A stretch of 64,000 nucleotides of DNA from Terrabacter sp. Root181. GTDB lineage: Bacteria > Actinomycetota > Actinomycetes > Actinomycetales > Dermatophilaceae. Position numbers and translations under genes: made by a program. The stretch lies in NCBI RefSeq assembly GCF_001428505.1, contig NZ_LMHU01000010.1, positions 62,001-126,000 on the forward strand, read 5' to 3'. Under the pieces are notes generated by a model. The model worked only from the letters and a program-made list of their open reading frames with translations. It was not told the DNA's origin and did no database searches. Positions 1 to 7,084 of this stretch are shown one piece after another (the first letter of the stretch is position 1; every line of letters begins with the position of its first letter).

Positions 1-1
1 C

Positions 2-580
2 ACGTCAGGTGCCAAGGTCGCGGTCCAGCGCGTGCAGACCAAGGACAAGAAGGTCAACGAGGCCATCGCCTTCGGCACGACGAAGAAGAAGACGAGCGAC
101 CTCTACACCGACCAGACCAAGGTCTCGCGTGCCGGCGTCGCCGGTGTGCGCACCGTGACGGTCCGCACCACGGTCGTCGACGGCAAGGTCGTCTCCACCA
201 AGAAGCTCTCGTCGAAGGTCACCAAGGCCCCGGTCGACCGCATCCTGCTGGTCGGCACCAAGGCCCGCCCGGCCGCCGCTCCCAGCACGACGAGCACCGG
301 CAGCACCGGCAGCACCGGCGGCTCCAGCTCCGGCGGGGGCATCAACCTGGCCCACGCCGCCATGTGGGACAGCATCGCCCAGTGCGAGTCCACCGGTAAC
401 TGGCACATCAACACCGGCAACGGCTACTACGGAGGCCTGCAGTTCCTCACCTCCACGTGGCTCGCCTACGGTGGCGGCGACTTCGCGTCGCGCGCCGACC
501 TCGCCTCGCGTGAGCAGCAGATCACCGTGGCCAACCGCGTCTACGCCGACAACGGCACGTCGCAGTGGGGCTGTGGCTGA
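2..580 (+). CDS. rpfB: Resuscitation-promoting factor, RpfB type (3' part)
   Basis: The reading frame is open from the window edge, so the 5' end is missing and 192 residues are visible. A G5 domain spans about residues 35-87, followed by a Ser/Thr/Gly linker (repeated STG), then a C-terminal Rpf lysozyme-like domain of about 78 residues ending in WGCG. The motif CESTGNW holds the expected catalytic Glu (visible residue 129). The family consists of secreted peptidoglycan-cleaving enzymes that wake dormant cells and help daughter-cell separation. The DUF348 repeats and signal peptide of a full RpfB would lie upstream. The position directly before ksgA and ispE is the classic actinobacterial neighbourhood. 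A strong hairpin follows the stop. Confidence 0.93.
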   Translation, partial: TSGAKVAVQRVQTKDKKVNEAIAFGTTKKKTSDLYTDQTKVSRAGVAGVRTVTVRTTVVDGKVVSTKKLSSKVTKAPVDRILLVGTKARPAAAPSTTSTGSTGSTGGSSSGGGINLAHAAMWDSIAQCESTGNWHINTGNGYYGGLQFLTSTWLAYGGGDFASRADLASREQQITVANRVYADNGTSQWGCG

Positions 581-607
581 CCCAGCCGCACAGCACCAGC
601 ACGTTTC

Positions 608-644
608 GACGAGGCCCCCGACCATCACGGTCGGGGGCCTCGTC
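608..644 (+). terminator. Hairpin terminator after rpfB
   Basis: A perfect 16-bp GC-rich stem with a 5-nt loop (ATCAC) begins 28 bases after the rpfB stop. There is no T-run, as is usual in this GC range. It separates rpfB from ksgA. Confidence 0.75.
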
Positions 645-765
645 CCGTCGGGTGGCCCCGCGGTCACACGAGCAAGCCGGGGCACGCGAGTGCCCGGGGA
701 CCGGGCGCCCGGGGGCGGACGCGCGACACCGGGCCACGCGGCATACGCCATCCGCCGGGGCGCCA

Positions 766-771
766 TAGGGT
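766..771 (+). promoter_or_regulatory. -10 box TAGGGT of a probable leaderless ksgA promoter
   Basis: TAGGGT ends 6 nt before the ksgA ATG and no Shine-Dalgarno sequence is present. Transcription would begin at or next to the start codon. No clear -35 is seen. The same spacing recurs at ispE and cbs. Confidence 0.5.
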
Positions 772-777
772 GAGCGC

Positions 778-1701
778 ATGAGCAAGAAGGACGCGCCGGA
801 CGTCGCCGATGCCGCGCTCCTCGGCGCGGCGCAGGTGCGCGAGCTCGCCGAGCGCCTCGAGGTGCGACCGACGAAGCAGTGGGGCCAGAACTTCGTCGTC
901 GACGCCAACACGGTGCGCAAGATCGTCCGGGTCGCGGGCGTCGGTCCGCACGACGTCGTCGTCGAGGTCGGCCCCGGGCTCGGCTCGCTCACCCTCGCGC
1001 TCCTGCCCGTCGTCAAGCACGTCACGGCCGTCGAGGTGGACCCGCGGCTCGCGGGCGCCCTGGAGGAGACGGTCCGCTCGCTCCAGCCGGAGAACGCCGA
1101 CAAGCTGCGCCTCGTCGCCGCCGACGCGCTGACGGTCACCAGGCTCCCCGGTCCCGACCCCACGGCCCTCGTCGCCAACCTGCCCTACAACATCTCGGTG
1201 CCGGTCGTGCTCTCCTTCCTCCAGTACTTCCCGACGATCGAGCGCGTCCTCGTCATGGTGCAGCTCGAGGTCGCCGAACGGCTCGCGGCCAAGCCGGGCA
1301 GCAAGATCTACGGCGTCCCGAGCCTCAAGGCGGCGTGGTACGCCGACGTCGAGCTGGCCGGGCGCGTCGGGCGCAACGTCTTCTGGCCGGCCCCCAACGT
1401 CGACTCCGGCCTCGTCGCGCTGCGCCGTCGCAAGCCGCCGAAGACGACGGCGAGCCGTGAGGACGTCTTCCGCTGCATCGACGCGGCGTTCCTCCAGCGA
1501 CGCAAGTCCCTGCGTGGCGCCCTCGCGTCGTGGGCGGGCTCGCCGGACGCCGCGGAGCAGGCCCTCGTCACCGCAGGGGTCGACCCCCGCACGCGCGGCG
1601 AGCAGCTCGACATCACGACCTTCGCCCGGATCGCCGAGGCCCGTCCGGCCGATGTGGGTCCGCCGGAGCCGCGCGGACGCCGTCGGGGCCATACGTCCTG
1701 A
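778..1701 (+). CDS. rsmA: 16S rRNA (adenine1518/1519-N6) dimethyltransferase KsgA/RsmA
   Basis: This enzyme uses SAM to dimethylate two adjacent adenines in helix 45 of 16S rRNA during late 30S assembly. The 307-residue length is normal. The SAM motif [15 protein letters not shown] lies at about 62-76 and the catalytic NLPY at 134-137. The start at 778 is the first ATG after a TAGGGT box, without a ribosome site, so a leaderless message is likely. ispE follows with its own similar box 30 bases after the stop. Loss of this enzyme gives kasugamycin resistance in other bacteria. The identification is secure. Confidence 0.96.
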   Translation: MSKKDAPDVADAALLGAAQVRELAERLEVRPTKQWGQNFVVDANTVRKIVRVAGVGPHDVVVEVGPGLGSLTLALLPVVKHVTAVEVDPRLAGALEETVRSLQPENADKLRLVAADALTVTRLPGPDPTALVANLPYNISVPVVLSFLQYFPTIERVLVMVQLEVAERLAAKPGSKIYGVPSLKAAWYADVELAGRVGRNVFWPAPNVDSGLVALRRRKPPKTTASREDVFRCIDAAFLQRRKSLRGALASWAGSPDAAEQALVTAGVDPRTRGEQLDITTFARIAEARPADVGPPEPRGRRRGHTS

Positions 1702-1719
1702 CGCCGGCCGGTCGGACCA

Positions 1720-1725
1720 TAGGGT
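1720..1725 (+). promoter_or_regulatory. -10 box TAGGGT of a probable leaderless ispE promoter
   Basis: TAGGGT lies exactly 6 nt before the ispE ATG, in the short gap after ksgA. No ribosome site is visible. It suggests ispE can be transcribed independently as a leaderless mRNA. Confidence 0.5.
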
Positions 1726-1731
1726 GGGCGC

Positions 1732-2676
1732 ATGACTGTCGCTCCGACCCTGCCCGGCGCCGTGACCGTGCGCGTCCCGGCCAAGGTCAACCTCGAGCTG
1801 CGCGTCGGTCCTCGGCGGCCTGACGGCTACCACGCGCTCGCGACCGTCTACCAGGCGGTCTCGCTGCACGACGAGGTCTCGGTCGCGCGCTGGGACGAGT
1901 GGCAGGTCGTCGCGGCCGGCTCGTACGCCGACCGCATCCCCACGGACGGCGACAACCTCGCCGTCCGCGCCGCCCGCCTCGTCGCCGACCGCTGGGACGT
2001 CGACGAGTGCCTCTCGATCCGCATCGACAAGGACATCCCGGTCGCGGGTGGGATGGCCGGCGGCTCGGCCGACGCCGCCGCGGCCCTCGTCGCCTGCGAC
2101 CAGCTGTGGGGCCTCGGTCTCGACCGCGACGAGCTGGCCGAGCTGGCTGCGACCCTCGGCAGCGACGTCCCGTTCATCCTCTCCGGCGGCAACGCCATGG
2201 GTTCGGGCCGCGGCGAGCAGCTCGCCCCCGTCCTGGCGCGCGGCACCTTCCACTGGGTCTTCGCCATCAGCGACACGGGTCTGTCGACCCCGGAGGTGTA
2301 TGCCGAGTGCGACCGTCTGCGCGAACGTGACGGCGTCGACGTGCCCGAGCCCCAGGTCAGCGCCGCGCTGATGGCGGCGCTGCGCTCCGGCGACCCCGGG
2401 GCGCTCGGCGCCGCCCTGCACAACGACCTCGAGCCGGCCGCCTTCTCGCTGCGACCGCAGCTGCGCGAGCTGCGCGACGCGGGCGTCGAGTTCGGCGCGC
2501 TCGGCGGGATCGTGTCGGGCTCCGGGCCCACGGTCGCCTTCCTCACCGAGAGCCACGAGGCCAGCCTCGACCTGTCGGTGTCGCTCGCCGCCTCCGACCT
2601 GTGCCGCGACCTGCGTCGCGCCAAGGGCCCGGTCCACGGCGCGCACGTCGTCGCCACCCCGCGCCACCTCGAGTGA
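1732..2676 (+). CDS. ispE: 4-diphosphocytidyl-2-C-methyl-D-erythritol kinase IspE
   Basis: IspE is the ATP-dependent fourth step of the non-mevalonate (MEP) isoprenoid pathway. GHMP-kinase signatures are present: the N-terminal AKVNLELRVG (about 17-26), the phosphate loop GGMAGGSADAAAAL at about 106-119, and the C-terminal GGIVSGSGPTVAFL near 258-271. The 314-residue length is normal. The gene follows ksgA as in most actinobacteria. The downstream gap holds one copy of a 51-bp-period repeat found again near 56 kb. Confidence 0.95.
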   Translation: MTVAPTLPGAVTVRVPAKVNLELRVGPRRPDGYHALATVYQAVSLHDEVSVARWDEWQVVAAGSYADRIPTDGDNLAVRAARLVADRWDVDECLSIRIDKDIPVAGGMAGGSADAAAALVACDQLWGLGLDRDELAELAATLGSDVPFILSGGNAMGSGRGEQLAPVLARGTFHWVFAISDTGLSTPEVYAECDRLRERDGVDVPEPQVSAALMAALRSGDPGALGAALHNDLEPAAFSLRPQLRELRDAGVEFGALGGIVSGSGPTVAFLTESHEASLDLSVSLAASDLCRDLRRAKGPVHGAHVVATPRHLE

Positions 2677-2717
2677 GCACTCCGTCCCACGCCGCAGGCA
2701 CCCCGCCTCCTCCCCGC

Positions 2718-2783
2718 CGAACGCGGCGTTCGATCGCGAACGCGCTGCTCGAGCACCGAGTTCGCCACCGAACGCCGCGTTCG
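2718..2783. repeat. 51-bp-period palindromic repeat, copy A
   Basis: Two 15-bp palindromes of the form CGAACGC-N-GCGTTCG (2718-2732 and 2769-2783) are placed exactly 51 bp apart. The 36 bases between them are, in reverse complement, closely similar to the spacers of the repeat at 55993-56109 (both start GTGGCGAACTC and end TTCGCGA-C/T). It lies between the ispE stop and the next gene. A dispersed, possibly REP-like or MITE-like element is the simplest reading. Confidence 0.8.
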
Positions 2784-2803
2784 GCGCAAGGGGCTGGAGC
2801 ACA

Positions 2804-2809
2804 TAGGGT
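2804..2809 (+). promoter_or_regulatory. -10-like box TAGGGT before the ABC-F gene
   Basis: TAGGGT ends 9 nt before the ATG of the ABC-F gene, directly after the repeat element. This would give a very short or absent leader. No -35 is recognisable. Confidence 0.4.
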
Positions 2810-2818
2810 CAGTCAGCG

Positions 2819-4690
2819 ATGGCCAACCTCATCTCCCTCGAACGGGTCTCCCTCGTCTTCGGCACGTCCCACGTCCTCGACGACGTGAGCCTCGGCGTCC
2901 TCACGGGCGACCGCATCGGCGTCGTCGGCGTCAACGGCGGCGGCAAGTCGACGCTGCTGCGTGTCATGGCCGGCCTGCAGGAGGCCGACTCCGGACGCAC
3001 GACCAAGCAGGGCGGCGCCGACGGCATCCGCATCGGCATGCTCGCCCAGGAGGACGCGCTCGACCCCGAGTGGACGATCCGCGAGGCCGTGCTCGGCGAC
3101 CTGCCCGAGCACGTGTGGGCGGGCGACCCCCGCATCCGCGACGTCCTGACCGGGCTGCTCGGCGGCATCGAGGCCGAGAACGTCGGCGGTCTCGACAGCC
3201 GCGTCGGCCCCAAGTCCGGTGGAGAGCGCCGGCGGCTCGCGCTCGCCCGGCTGCTCGTCTCGGACCCCGAGCTGCTCCTGCTCGACGAGCCGACCAACCA
3301 CCTCGACGTCGAGGGGGTCGCCTGGCTCGCCGACCACCTCGCGACGAAGCGACCGCGCCCCGGCAACGCGACCGTCGCGATCACGCACGACCGCTGGTTC
3401 CTCGACGCCTACGCGACGTACACGTGGGAGGTCGAGGGCGGCAAGGTCAGCGCCTTCGAGGGAGGGTATGCCGCCTACGTCCTCGCGAAGGCCGAGCGGG
3501 ACCGTCTCGCCGGGGTCGTCGCCGACCGGCGCTCCAACCTCATGCGCAAGGAGCTGGCCTGGCTGCGCCGCGGCGCACCGGCTCGCACGAGCAAGCCGAA
3601 GTTCCGCATCGACGCCGCGAACGCCCTCATCGCCGACGAGCCCGCCCCGCGCAACAGCGTCGAGCTCGCGTCGTTCGCGAGCCGCCGCCTCGGCAAGGAC
3701 GTGCTCGACCTCGAAGACGCCACCGTGTCCGTCGGCGAGCCACCGCACGAGCGCCGGCTGCTCGACCACGTGACGTGGCGACTGGCACCCGGTCAGCGCA
3801 TCGGCATCGTCGGGGTCAACGGCGCCGGCAAGTCGACCCTGTTGCGCGCCCTGACGGGCGAGATCCCGCTGGACGCCGGTCGCCGCAAGATCGGCAAGAC
3901 CGTCGCCATCGCCCACCTGACCCAGGAGGTGCGCGAGCTCGAGCGCTTCGAGCAGTGGCGCGTCATCGAGGCCATCGAGGACGTCAAGCAGTGGACGACC
4001 CTCGGCGACAAGGAGATCAGCGCCAGCCAGCTCGCGACGCGCCTCGGCTTCCCCGGCGGGCGCCAGCAGGCACGCGTCGGTGACCTCAGCGGTGGCGAGC
4101 GTCGCCGGCTCCAGCTGACCCGGCTGCTGCTCACCGAGCCGAACGTCCTCATTCTCGACGAGCCGACCAACGACCTCGACATCGAGACGCTCACCTCCCT
4201 CGAGGACGTCCTCGACGGCTGGGCCGGCACCCTCGTCGTCGTCTCCCACGACCGCTACCTGCTCGAGCGGGTGGCCGACAAGCAGCTGGCGCTGCTCGGT
4301 GACGGCAAGGTGCGCGAGCTGCCCGGCGGTGTCGAGGAGTACCTCCGGCTGCGCACGGCGGACATCGCGGCCCGGGTGGCGCGGGCTGCTGCGGCCCCGG
4401 CCCCCGGCGGCGGCTCGGCTGCGGCGACGAGCCGGCCGGACGGCATACGCCCGGATCCGGCGACGAGCGCCAGCCCGGCCGAGGTGCGCGAGGCGCGCAA
4501 GGTGATGGCGCGCATCGAGAAGCAGCTCTCGCGCCTCCAGGACCGCGAGGAGCGCCTGCACGGTGACATGGCCGAGAAGGCCACGGATCCCGCGGCGCTC
4601 GCCGACCTCAACGCGAAGCTGCAGGCGGTCGTGGCCGAGCGCGAGGACCTCGAGCTCGAGTGGCTCGAGGCCGCCGAGGTCGTCGGCTGA
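2819..4690 (+). CDS. ABC-F family ATPase (Uup/EttA-like)
   Basis: This is a soluble protein with two fused ABC ATPase domains and no membrane segments, the hallmark of ABC-F translation factors, which act on the ribosome. Walker A sites are GVNGGGKST (about 38-46) and GVNGAGKST (about 332-340). The signature SGGERRR precedes LLLDEPTNHLD in the first half and LILDEPTNDLD in the second. The last ~70 residues (about 554-623) are charged and heptad-like, resembling the Uup C-terminal coiled coil, after a Pro/Ala/Gly-rich linker. The subgroup cannot be decided by eye. A self-protection role against ribosome antibiotics is possible but not shown. It sits after ispE, the usual actinobacterial place. 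Confidence 0.92.
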   Translation: MANLISLERVSLVFGTSHVLDDVSLGVLTGDRIGVVGVNGGGKSTLLRVMAGLQEADSGRTTKQGGADGIRIGMLAQEDALDPEWTIREAVLGDLPEHVWAGDPRIRDVLTGLLGGIEAENVGGLDSRVGPKSGGERRRLALARLLVSDPELLLLDEPTNHLDVEGVAWLADHLATKRPRPGNATVAITHDRWFLDAYATYTWEVEGGKVSAFEGGYAAYVLAKAERDRLAGVVADRRSNLMRKELAWLRRGAPARTSKPKFRIDAANALIADEPAPRNSVELASFASRRLGKDVLDLEDATVSVGEPPHERRLLDHVTWRLAPGQRIGIVGVNGAGKSTLLRALTGEIPLDAGRRKIGKTVAIAHLTQEVRELERFEQWRVIEAIEDVKQWTTLGDKEISASQLATRLGFPGGRQQARVGDLSGGERRRLQLTRLLLTEPNVLILDEPTNDLDIETLTSLEDVLDGWAGTLVVVSHDRYLLERVADKQLALLGDGKVRELPGGVEEYLRLRTADIAARVARAAAAPAPGGGSAAATSRPDGIRPDPATSASPAEVREARKVMARIEKQLSRLQDREERLHGDMAEKATDPAALADLNAKLQAVVAEREDLELEWLEAAEVVG

Positions 4691-4719
4691 CCTGGGAACG
4701 TCGTCATCGAGACCCTTGA

Positions 4720-4743
4720 AAGTATCTTGATATCAAGATACTT
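4720..4743. promoter_or_regulatory. Perfect 24-bp palindromic operator (MarR-type half-sites)
   Basis: A flawless 24-bp palindrome with half-site AAGTATCTTGAT lies just upstream of the VOC gene. It is A/T-rich in a very GC-rich region, so it stands out. TCTTGA-TA-TCAAGA is the kind of core bound by MarR-family repressors, and a marR gene lies 0.4 kb away. It probably overlaps the VOC promoter. Confidence 0.75.
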
Positions 4744-4750
4744 TTGGGGC

Positions 4751-5113
4751 ATGGAGATGCTCCTGCACCACGTCCAGGTGTCCGGTCCCGCGGGGTGTGA
4801 GGACGCCATGCGGGCCTTCTACGTCGGCGTCCTCGGGATGACCGAGGTGGCCAAGCCCGAACGGCTCCGCGCCCGTGGCGGTGCGTGGTTCCGGGCGGGG
4901 TCGGCAGAGGTGCACGTCGGCATCGAGGACGGCTTCGTCCCGGCGCGCAAGGCCCACCCCGGGATCGCCGTCGGCGACGTCGAGGCGCTCGCGGCGGTCG
5001 TCGGGGCGGCGGGTGCACCCGTCACCTGGGACGACAACATCCCCGGGCTGCGCCGCTTCCACACCGCCGACCCCGTGGGCAACCGGCTGGAGTTCCAGCA
5101 GGCCGAGCGGTGA
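4751..5113 (+). CDS. VOC (glyoxalase/bleomycin-resistance fold) family protein
   Basis: A small single-module protein (120 residues) of the vicinal oxygen chelate fold. It starts HHVQVSGPAG, contains FYVGVLGMTEV and ends with DPVGNRLEFQQ, typical first and last strands carrying metal ligands (His near the start, Glu in LEF). Members can be glyoxalases, dioxygenases or drug-binding resistance proteins; the substrate is unknown. The upstream 24-bp palindrome and the convergent marR gene suggest MarR control. I place the start at ATG 4751; ATG 4757, which has better ribosome-site spacing from GGGG, is equally possible. A TTG inside the palindrome at 4727 is unlikely. Confidence 0.8.
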   Translation: MEMLLHHVQVSGPAGCEDAMRAFYVGVLGMTEVAKPERLRARGGAWFRAGSAEVHVGIEDGFVPARKAHPGIAVGDVEALAAVVGAAGAPVTWDDNIPGLRRFHTADPVGNRLEFQQAER

Positions 5114-5126
5114 GCGCGTGAGGCCG

Positions 5127-5663
5127 TCAGCCGTGGCCGTCGCCGCGTCGCGTCTCGCGCGTCTCGAGCGGGGCCAGCATGCGCCGCAGCAGTCCGGCGA
5201 GCTGCGTGCGGTCGCTCGCCGACAGCTCCGAGAGCAACGACTTCTCCTGCTCGATGAGGTCGGCCATCGCCGAGTCGACGACGTCGCGGCCCGCCGGGGT
5301 CAGGCGCACGAGCACCCCGCGTCGGTCGCCCGGGTCGGGGCGGCGCTCGACGAAGCCGCTGCGCTCGAGGCGGTCGACGCGGTTGGTCATCGTGCCCGAC
5401 GTGACGAGCGTCTGCTGCACGAGCTGGCCCGGGGACAGCTCGTAGGGCTCACCCGCGCGGCGCAGAGCCGACAGCACGTCGAACGCCCAGCCGTCGAGCA
5501 GGTGCTCGGAGAAGGCCGACCCGCGGGCGAGGTCGAGACGGCGAGCGAGGCGCGAGACCCGCGAGAGGACCTCGAGCGGCGACACGTCGAGGTCGGGGCG
5601 CTCCCGACGCCAGGCAGCGACGATCTCGTCGACGTCGTCGGCGGGCCTGCGGTCGGCGCTCAT
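5127..5663 (-). CDS. MarR family transcriptional regulator
   Basis: A 178-residue winged-helix regulator. The recognition helix LVTSGTMTNRVDRLERSGF (about 86-104) and wing RRPDPGDRRGVLVRLTPAG (about 107-125) match MarR proteins, which bind palindromes as dimers and usually release on small phenolic or oxidant ligands. It is convergent with the VOC gene and divergent from the methyltransferase. The likely targets are the perfect palindrome at 4720-4743 and its own control region at 5682-5705. The start at 5663 was chosen because the frame further upstream is only low-complexity translation of the neighbouring gene. Confidence 0.9.
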   Translation of the reverse strand: MSADRRPADDVDEIVAAWRRERPDLDVSPLEVLSRVSRLARRLDLARGSAFSEHLLDGWAFDVLSALRRAGEPYELSPGQLVQQTLVTSGTMTNRVDRLERSGFVERRPDPGDRRGVLVRLTPAGRDVVDSAMADLIEQEKSLLSELSASDRTQLAGLLRRMLAPLETRETRRGDGHG

Positions 5664-5681
5664 ACCCCAACTGTAATCGCC

Positions 5682-5705
5682 GTCAAGACTCTTGACATCG
5701 AAAGA
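5682..5705. promoter_or_regulatory. Imperfect operator between marR and the methyltransferase
   Basis: GTCAAGA-C-TCTTGAC (5682-5696) is a perfect 7+1+7 inverted repeat. TCTTGACATCGAAAGA (5690-5705) also resembles a decayed version of the TCTTGA-TA-TCAAGA core at 4720-4743. It is a plausible site for autoregulation and for control of the divergent methyltransferase. Confidence 0.45.
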
Positions 5706-5719
5706 AACGGAACGATGAC

Positions 5720-6622
5720 ATGACCGAACCCACCACGCCGCCCACGACCGCAGGGGTCGCACCCGACGACCCGGCCGTGCCCGACGGGCCGGTCGCGCCC
5801 GGCACGGCCGCTCGCACGGCCGACGCGGCCTGGGACCCGCGGCAGTACGCCGTCTTCGCCGGTCACCGCGGCCGTCCCTTCGCCGACCTGCTGGCCCGCG
5901 TCGACACCGAGGCCCCCCGGCTCGTCGTCGACCTCGGCTGCGGCCCCGGTGAGCTGACGCTCGGGCTCGCCCAGCGCTGGCCCGAGGCCACGATCGTCGG
6001 GGTCGACAGCTCACCCGAGATGCTCGAGCGCGCCCGCGCGCTCGACACCGACGGCCGCGTCGAGTGGGTCGAGTCCACGGCCGAGGACTGGGACCCCACC
6101 GAGTCCGGGGGCGCGGTCGACGTCCTCGTCACGAACGCCACGCTCCAGTGGGTCCCCAGCCACCTGCGCCTCATCCCTGCCTGGCTCGCGAGCCTCTCAC
6201 CCGGAGGCACGTTCGCGATGCAGGTGCCCGCGAACTTCGACGCACCCTCGCACCGGCTCATGCGCGAGGTCGCCGCTCGCCACTCGCGGGCCGACGACCT
6301 GCGGCCGGGCCTCGACCGAGCCCAGGCCGTGGCCCGACCTGCGACGTATGCCGCCCTCCTCCTCGACCGCACCGCCGACGTCGACGTGTGGCAGACGACC
6401 TACCAGCACGTGCTCACCGCCGAGGCCGGTGGTCCACACCCGGTGCTCGAGTGGGTGCGAGGCACCGGCCTGCGGCCCGTGCTCGGCGTCCTCGACGGCG
6501 ACGAGCGGGACGCGTTCGTCGCGGACTACGAGCGTGAGCTCGAGACGGCATACCCCCGGCGCTCGTTCGGCGTGCTCTTCCCCTTCACCCGCACGTTCGC
6601 GGTCGCCCGCACCGCGCGCTGA
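5720..6622 (+). CDS. tam: Trans-aconitate 2-methyltransferase-like SAM methyltransferase
   Basis: A class I SAM-dependent methyltransferase of 300 residues. WDPRQYAVFAGHRGRPFADL at about 38-57 is the family's opening, followed by motif I, VVDLGCGPGELTLGLA (69-84), and VGVDSSPEMLERAR. Tam methylates trans-aconitate, a spontaneous inhibitor of aconitase. The N-terminal ~35 residues are Pro/Ala/Thr-rich and extra to the fold. The gene is divergent from marR, with an operator-like repeat in the shared 56-bp region, so it may be part of the regulon. Substrate assignment rests on overall resemblance only. Confidence 0.85.
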   Translation: MTEPTTPPTTAGVAPDDPAVPDGPVAPGTAARTADAAWDPRQYAVFAGHRGRPFADLLARVDTEAPRLVVDLGCGPGELTLGLAQRWPEATIVGVDSSPEMLERARALDTDGRVEWVESTAEDWDPTESGGAVDVLVTNATLQWVPSHLRLIPAWLASLSPGGTFAMQVPANFDAPSHRLMREVAARHSRADDLRPGLDRAQAVARPATYAALLLDRTADVDVWQTTYQHVLTAEAGGPHPVLEWVRGTGLRPVLGVLDGDERDAFVADYERELETAYPRRSFGVLFPFTRTFAVARTAR

Positions 6623-6754
6623 CCGGGCCGGCCCCGCCAGCGGCCGCCGACGGGCGGGAGTGGCTCGTTGGGCAGGTATGCCGCGGGTCTCGTGCCGGTA
6701 AGGCGAGGGTCTCGGTCGCCTCCGGCGTCCCGCTCCGTAAGAAAATCTCCGTCA

Positions 6755-6780
6755 ATTTCCGGCATTTCCGCCCATTTCGG
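6755..6780. repeat. Three phased ATTTCCG-like direct repeats
   Basis: ATTTCC, ATTTCC and ATTTCG begin at 6755, 6764 and 6774, about one helical turn apart. They lie just upstream of the promoter-like motif of the sigma-fusion gene and could be stacked half-sites for a regulator. Confidence 0.5.
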
Positions 6781-6788
6781 AAAACCAT

Positions 6789-6813
6789 GTCATGAAATGG
6801 GTCCCGGCACGTC
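6789..6813 (+). promoter_or_regulatory. Promoter-like motif shared by both sigma-fusion genes, copy 1
   Basis: GTCATGAAAtGG, then 7 nt, then CACGTC. The same blocks recur at 9707-9732 with an 8-nt gap. GTCA and CGTC are separated by 17 nt here, in the range of ECF promoters with a CGTC -10 element. It lies about 295 bases before the TTG start. Confidence 0.55.
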
Positions 6814-6893
6814 ATACAGATGACGGCACCGCAGGGGTCTCCCGCTTGGTCAGGGGAGGGAGTGACCCCTACGGGTTGTCTCGGTGGTGCCGT

Positions 6894-6951
6894 CAGGTTT
6901 CGTCCTTCCGCGTGGTTTCGTGGAGGGGATCATTCGGAAGGACGAAACCTG
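6894..6951. repeat. Perfect 17-bp inverted repeat with 24-nt loop in the leader
   Basis: Arms 6894-6910 (CAGGTTTCGTCCTTCCG) and 6935-6951 pair without mismatch around a 24-nt loop. It is downstream of the promoter-like motif and would form a stable hairpin in the mRNA leader. A counterpart with the same loop length precedes the second sigma-fusion gene. Confidence 0.75.
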
Positions 6952-7084
6952 CCCACCGCGTGCCCGACGCACCGCCCGACGCGGCCCGGTTCGTCCGGAT
7001 TCACGTGATGCCCGCGTCCCGACTCGACGCACGCCCCGCTGCTTGGCAGACTGGCCCGCACCGGGGCAGTAGAAGGGCGAAGGG

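Larger units (their letters stand above)
6623..7084. other. Long leader region of the first sigma-fusion gene, no gene
   Basis: No convincing coding frame was seen in these 462 bases. It holds an A/T-richer stretch with three phased ATTTCC/ATTTCG repeats (6755-6780), a promoter-like motif (6789-6813), and a perfect 17-bp inverted repeat (6894-6951). The last bases, AGAAGGG-CGAAGGG, are a plausible ribosome site for the TTG at 7085. Confidence 0.6.

Noticed and set aside
664-2802. Long open minus-strand frame opposite ksgA and ispE
   Set aside because: High GC leaves long antisense frames open. The translation is Arg/Gly/Asp-rich without family motifs, while the plus strand has clear KsgA and IspE.
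4727-4750. TTG start of the VOC gene
   Set aside because: It lies inside the operator palindrome and adds residues foreign to the family.
6820-7032. Small open frames in the first sigma leader region
   Set aside because: They overlap the inverted repeat and promoter-like motif, lack ribosome sites and have no recognisable protein features.
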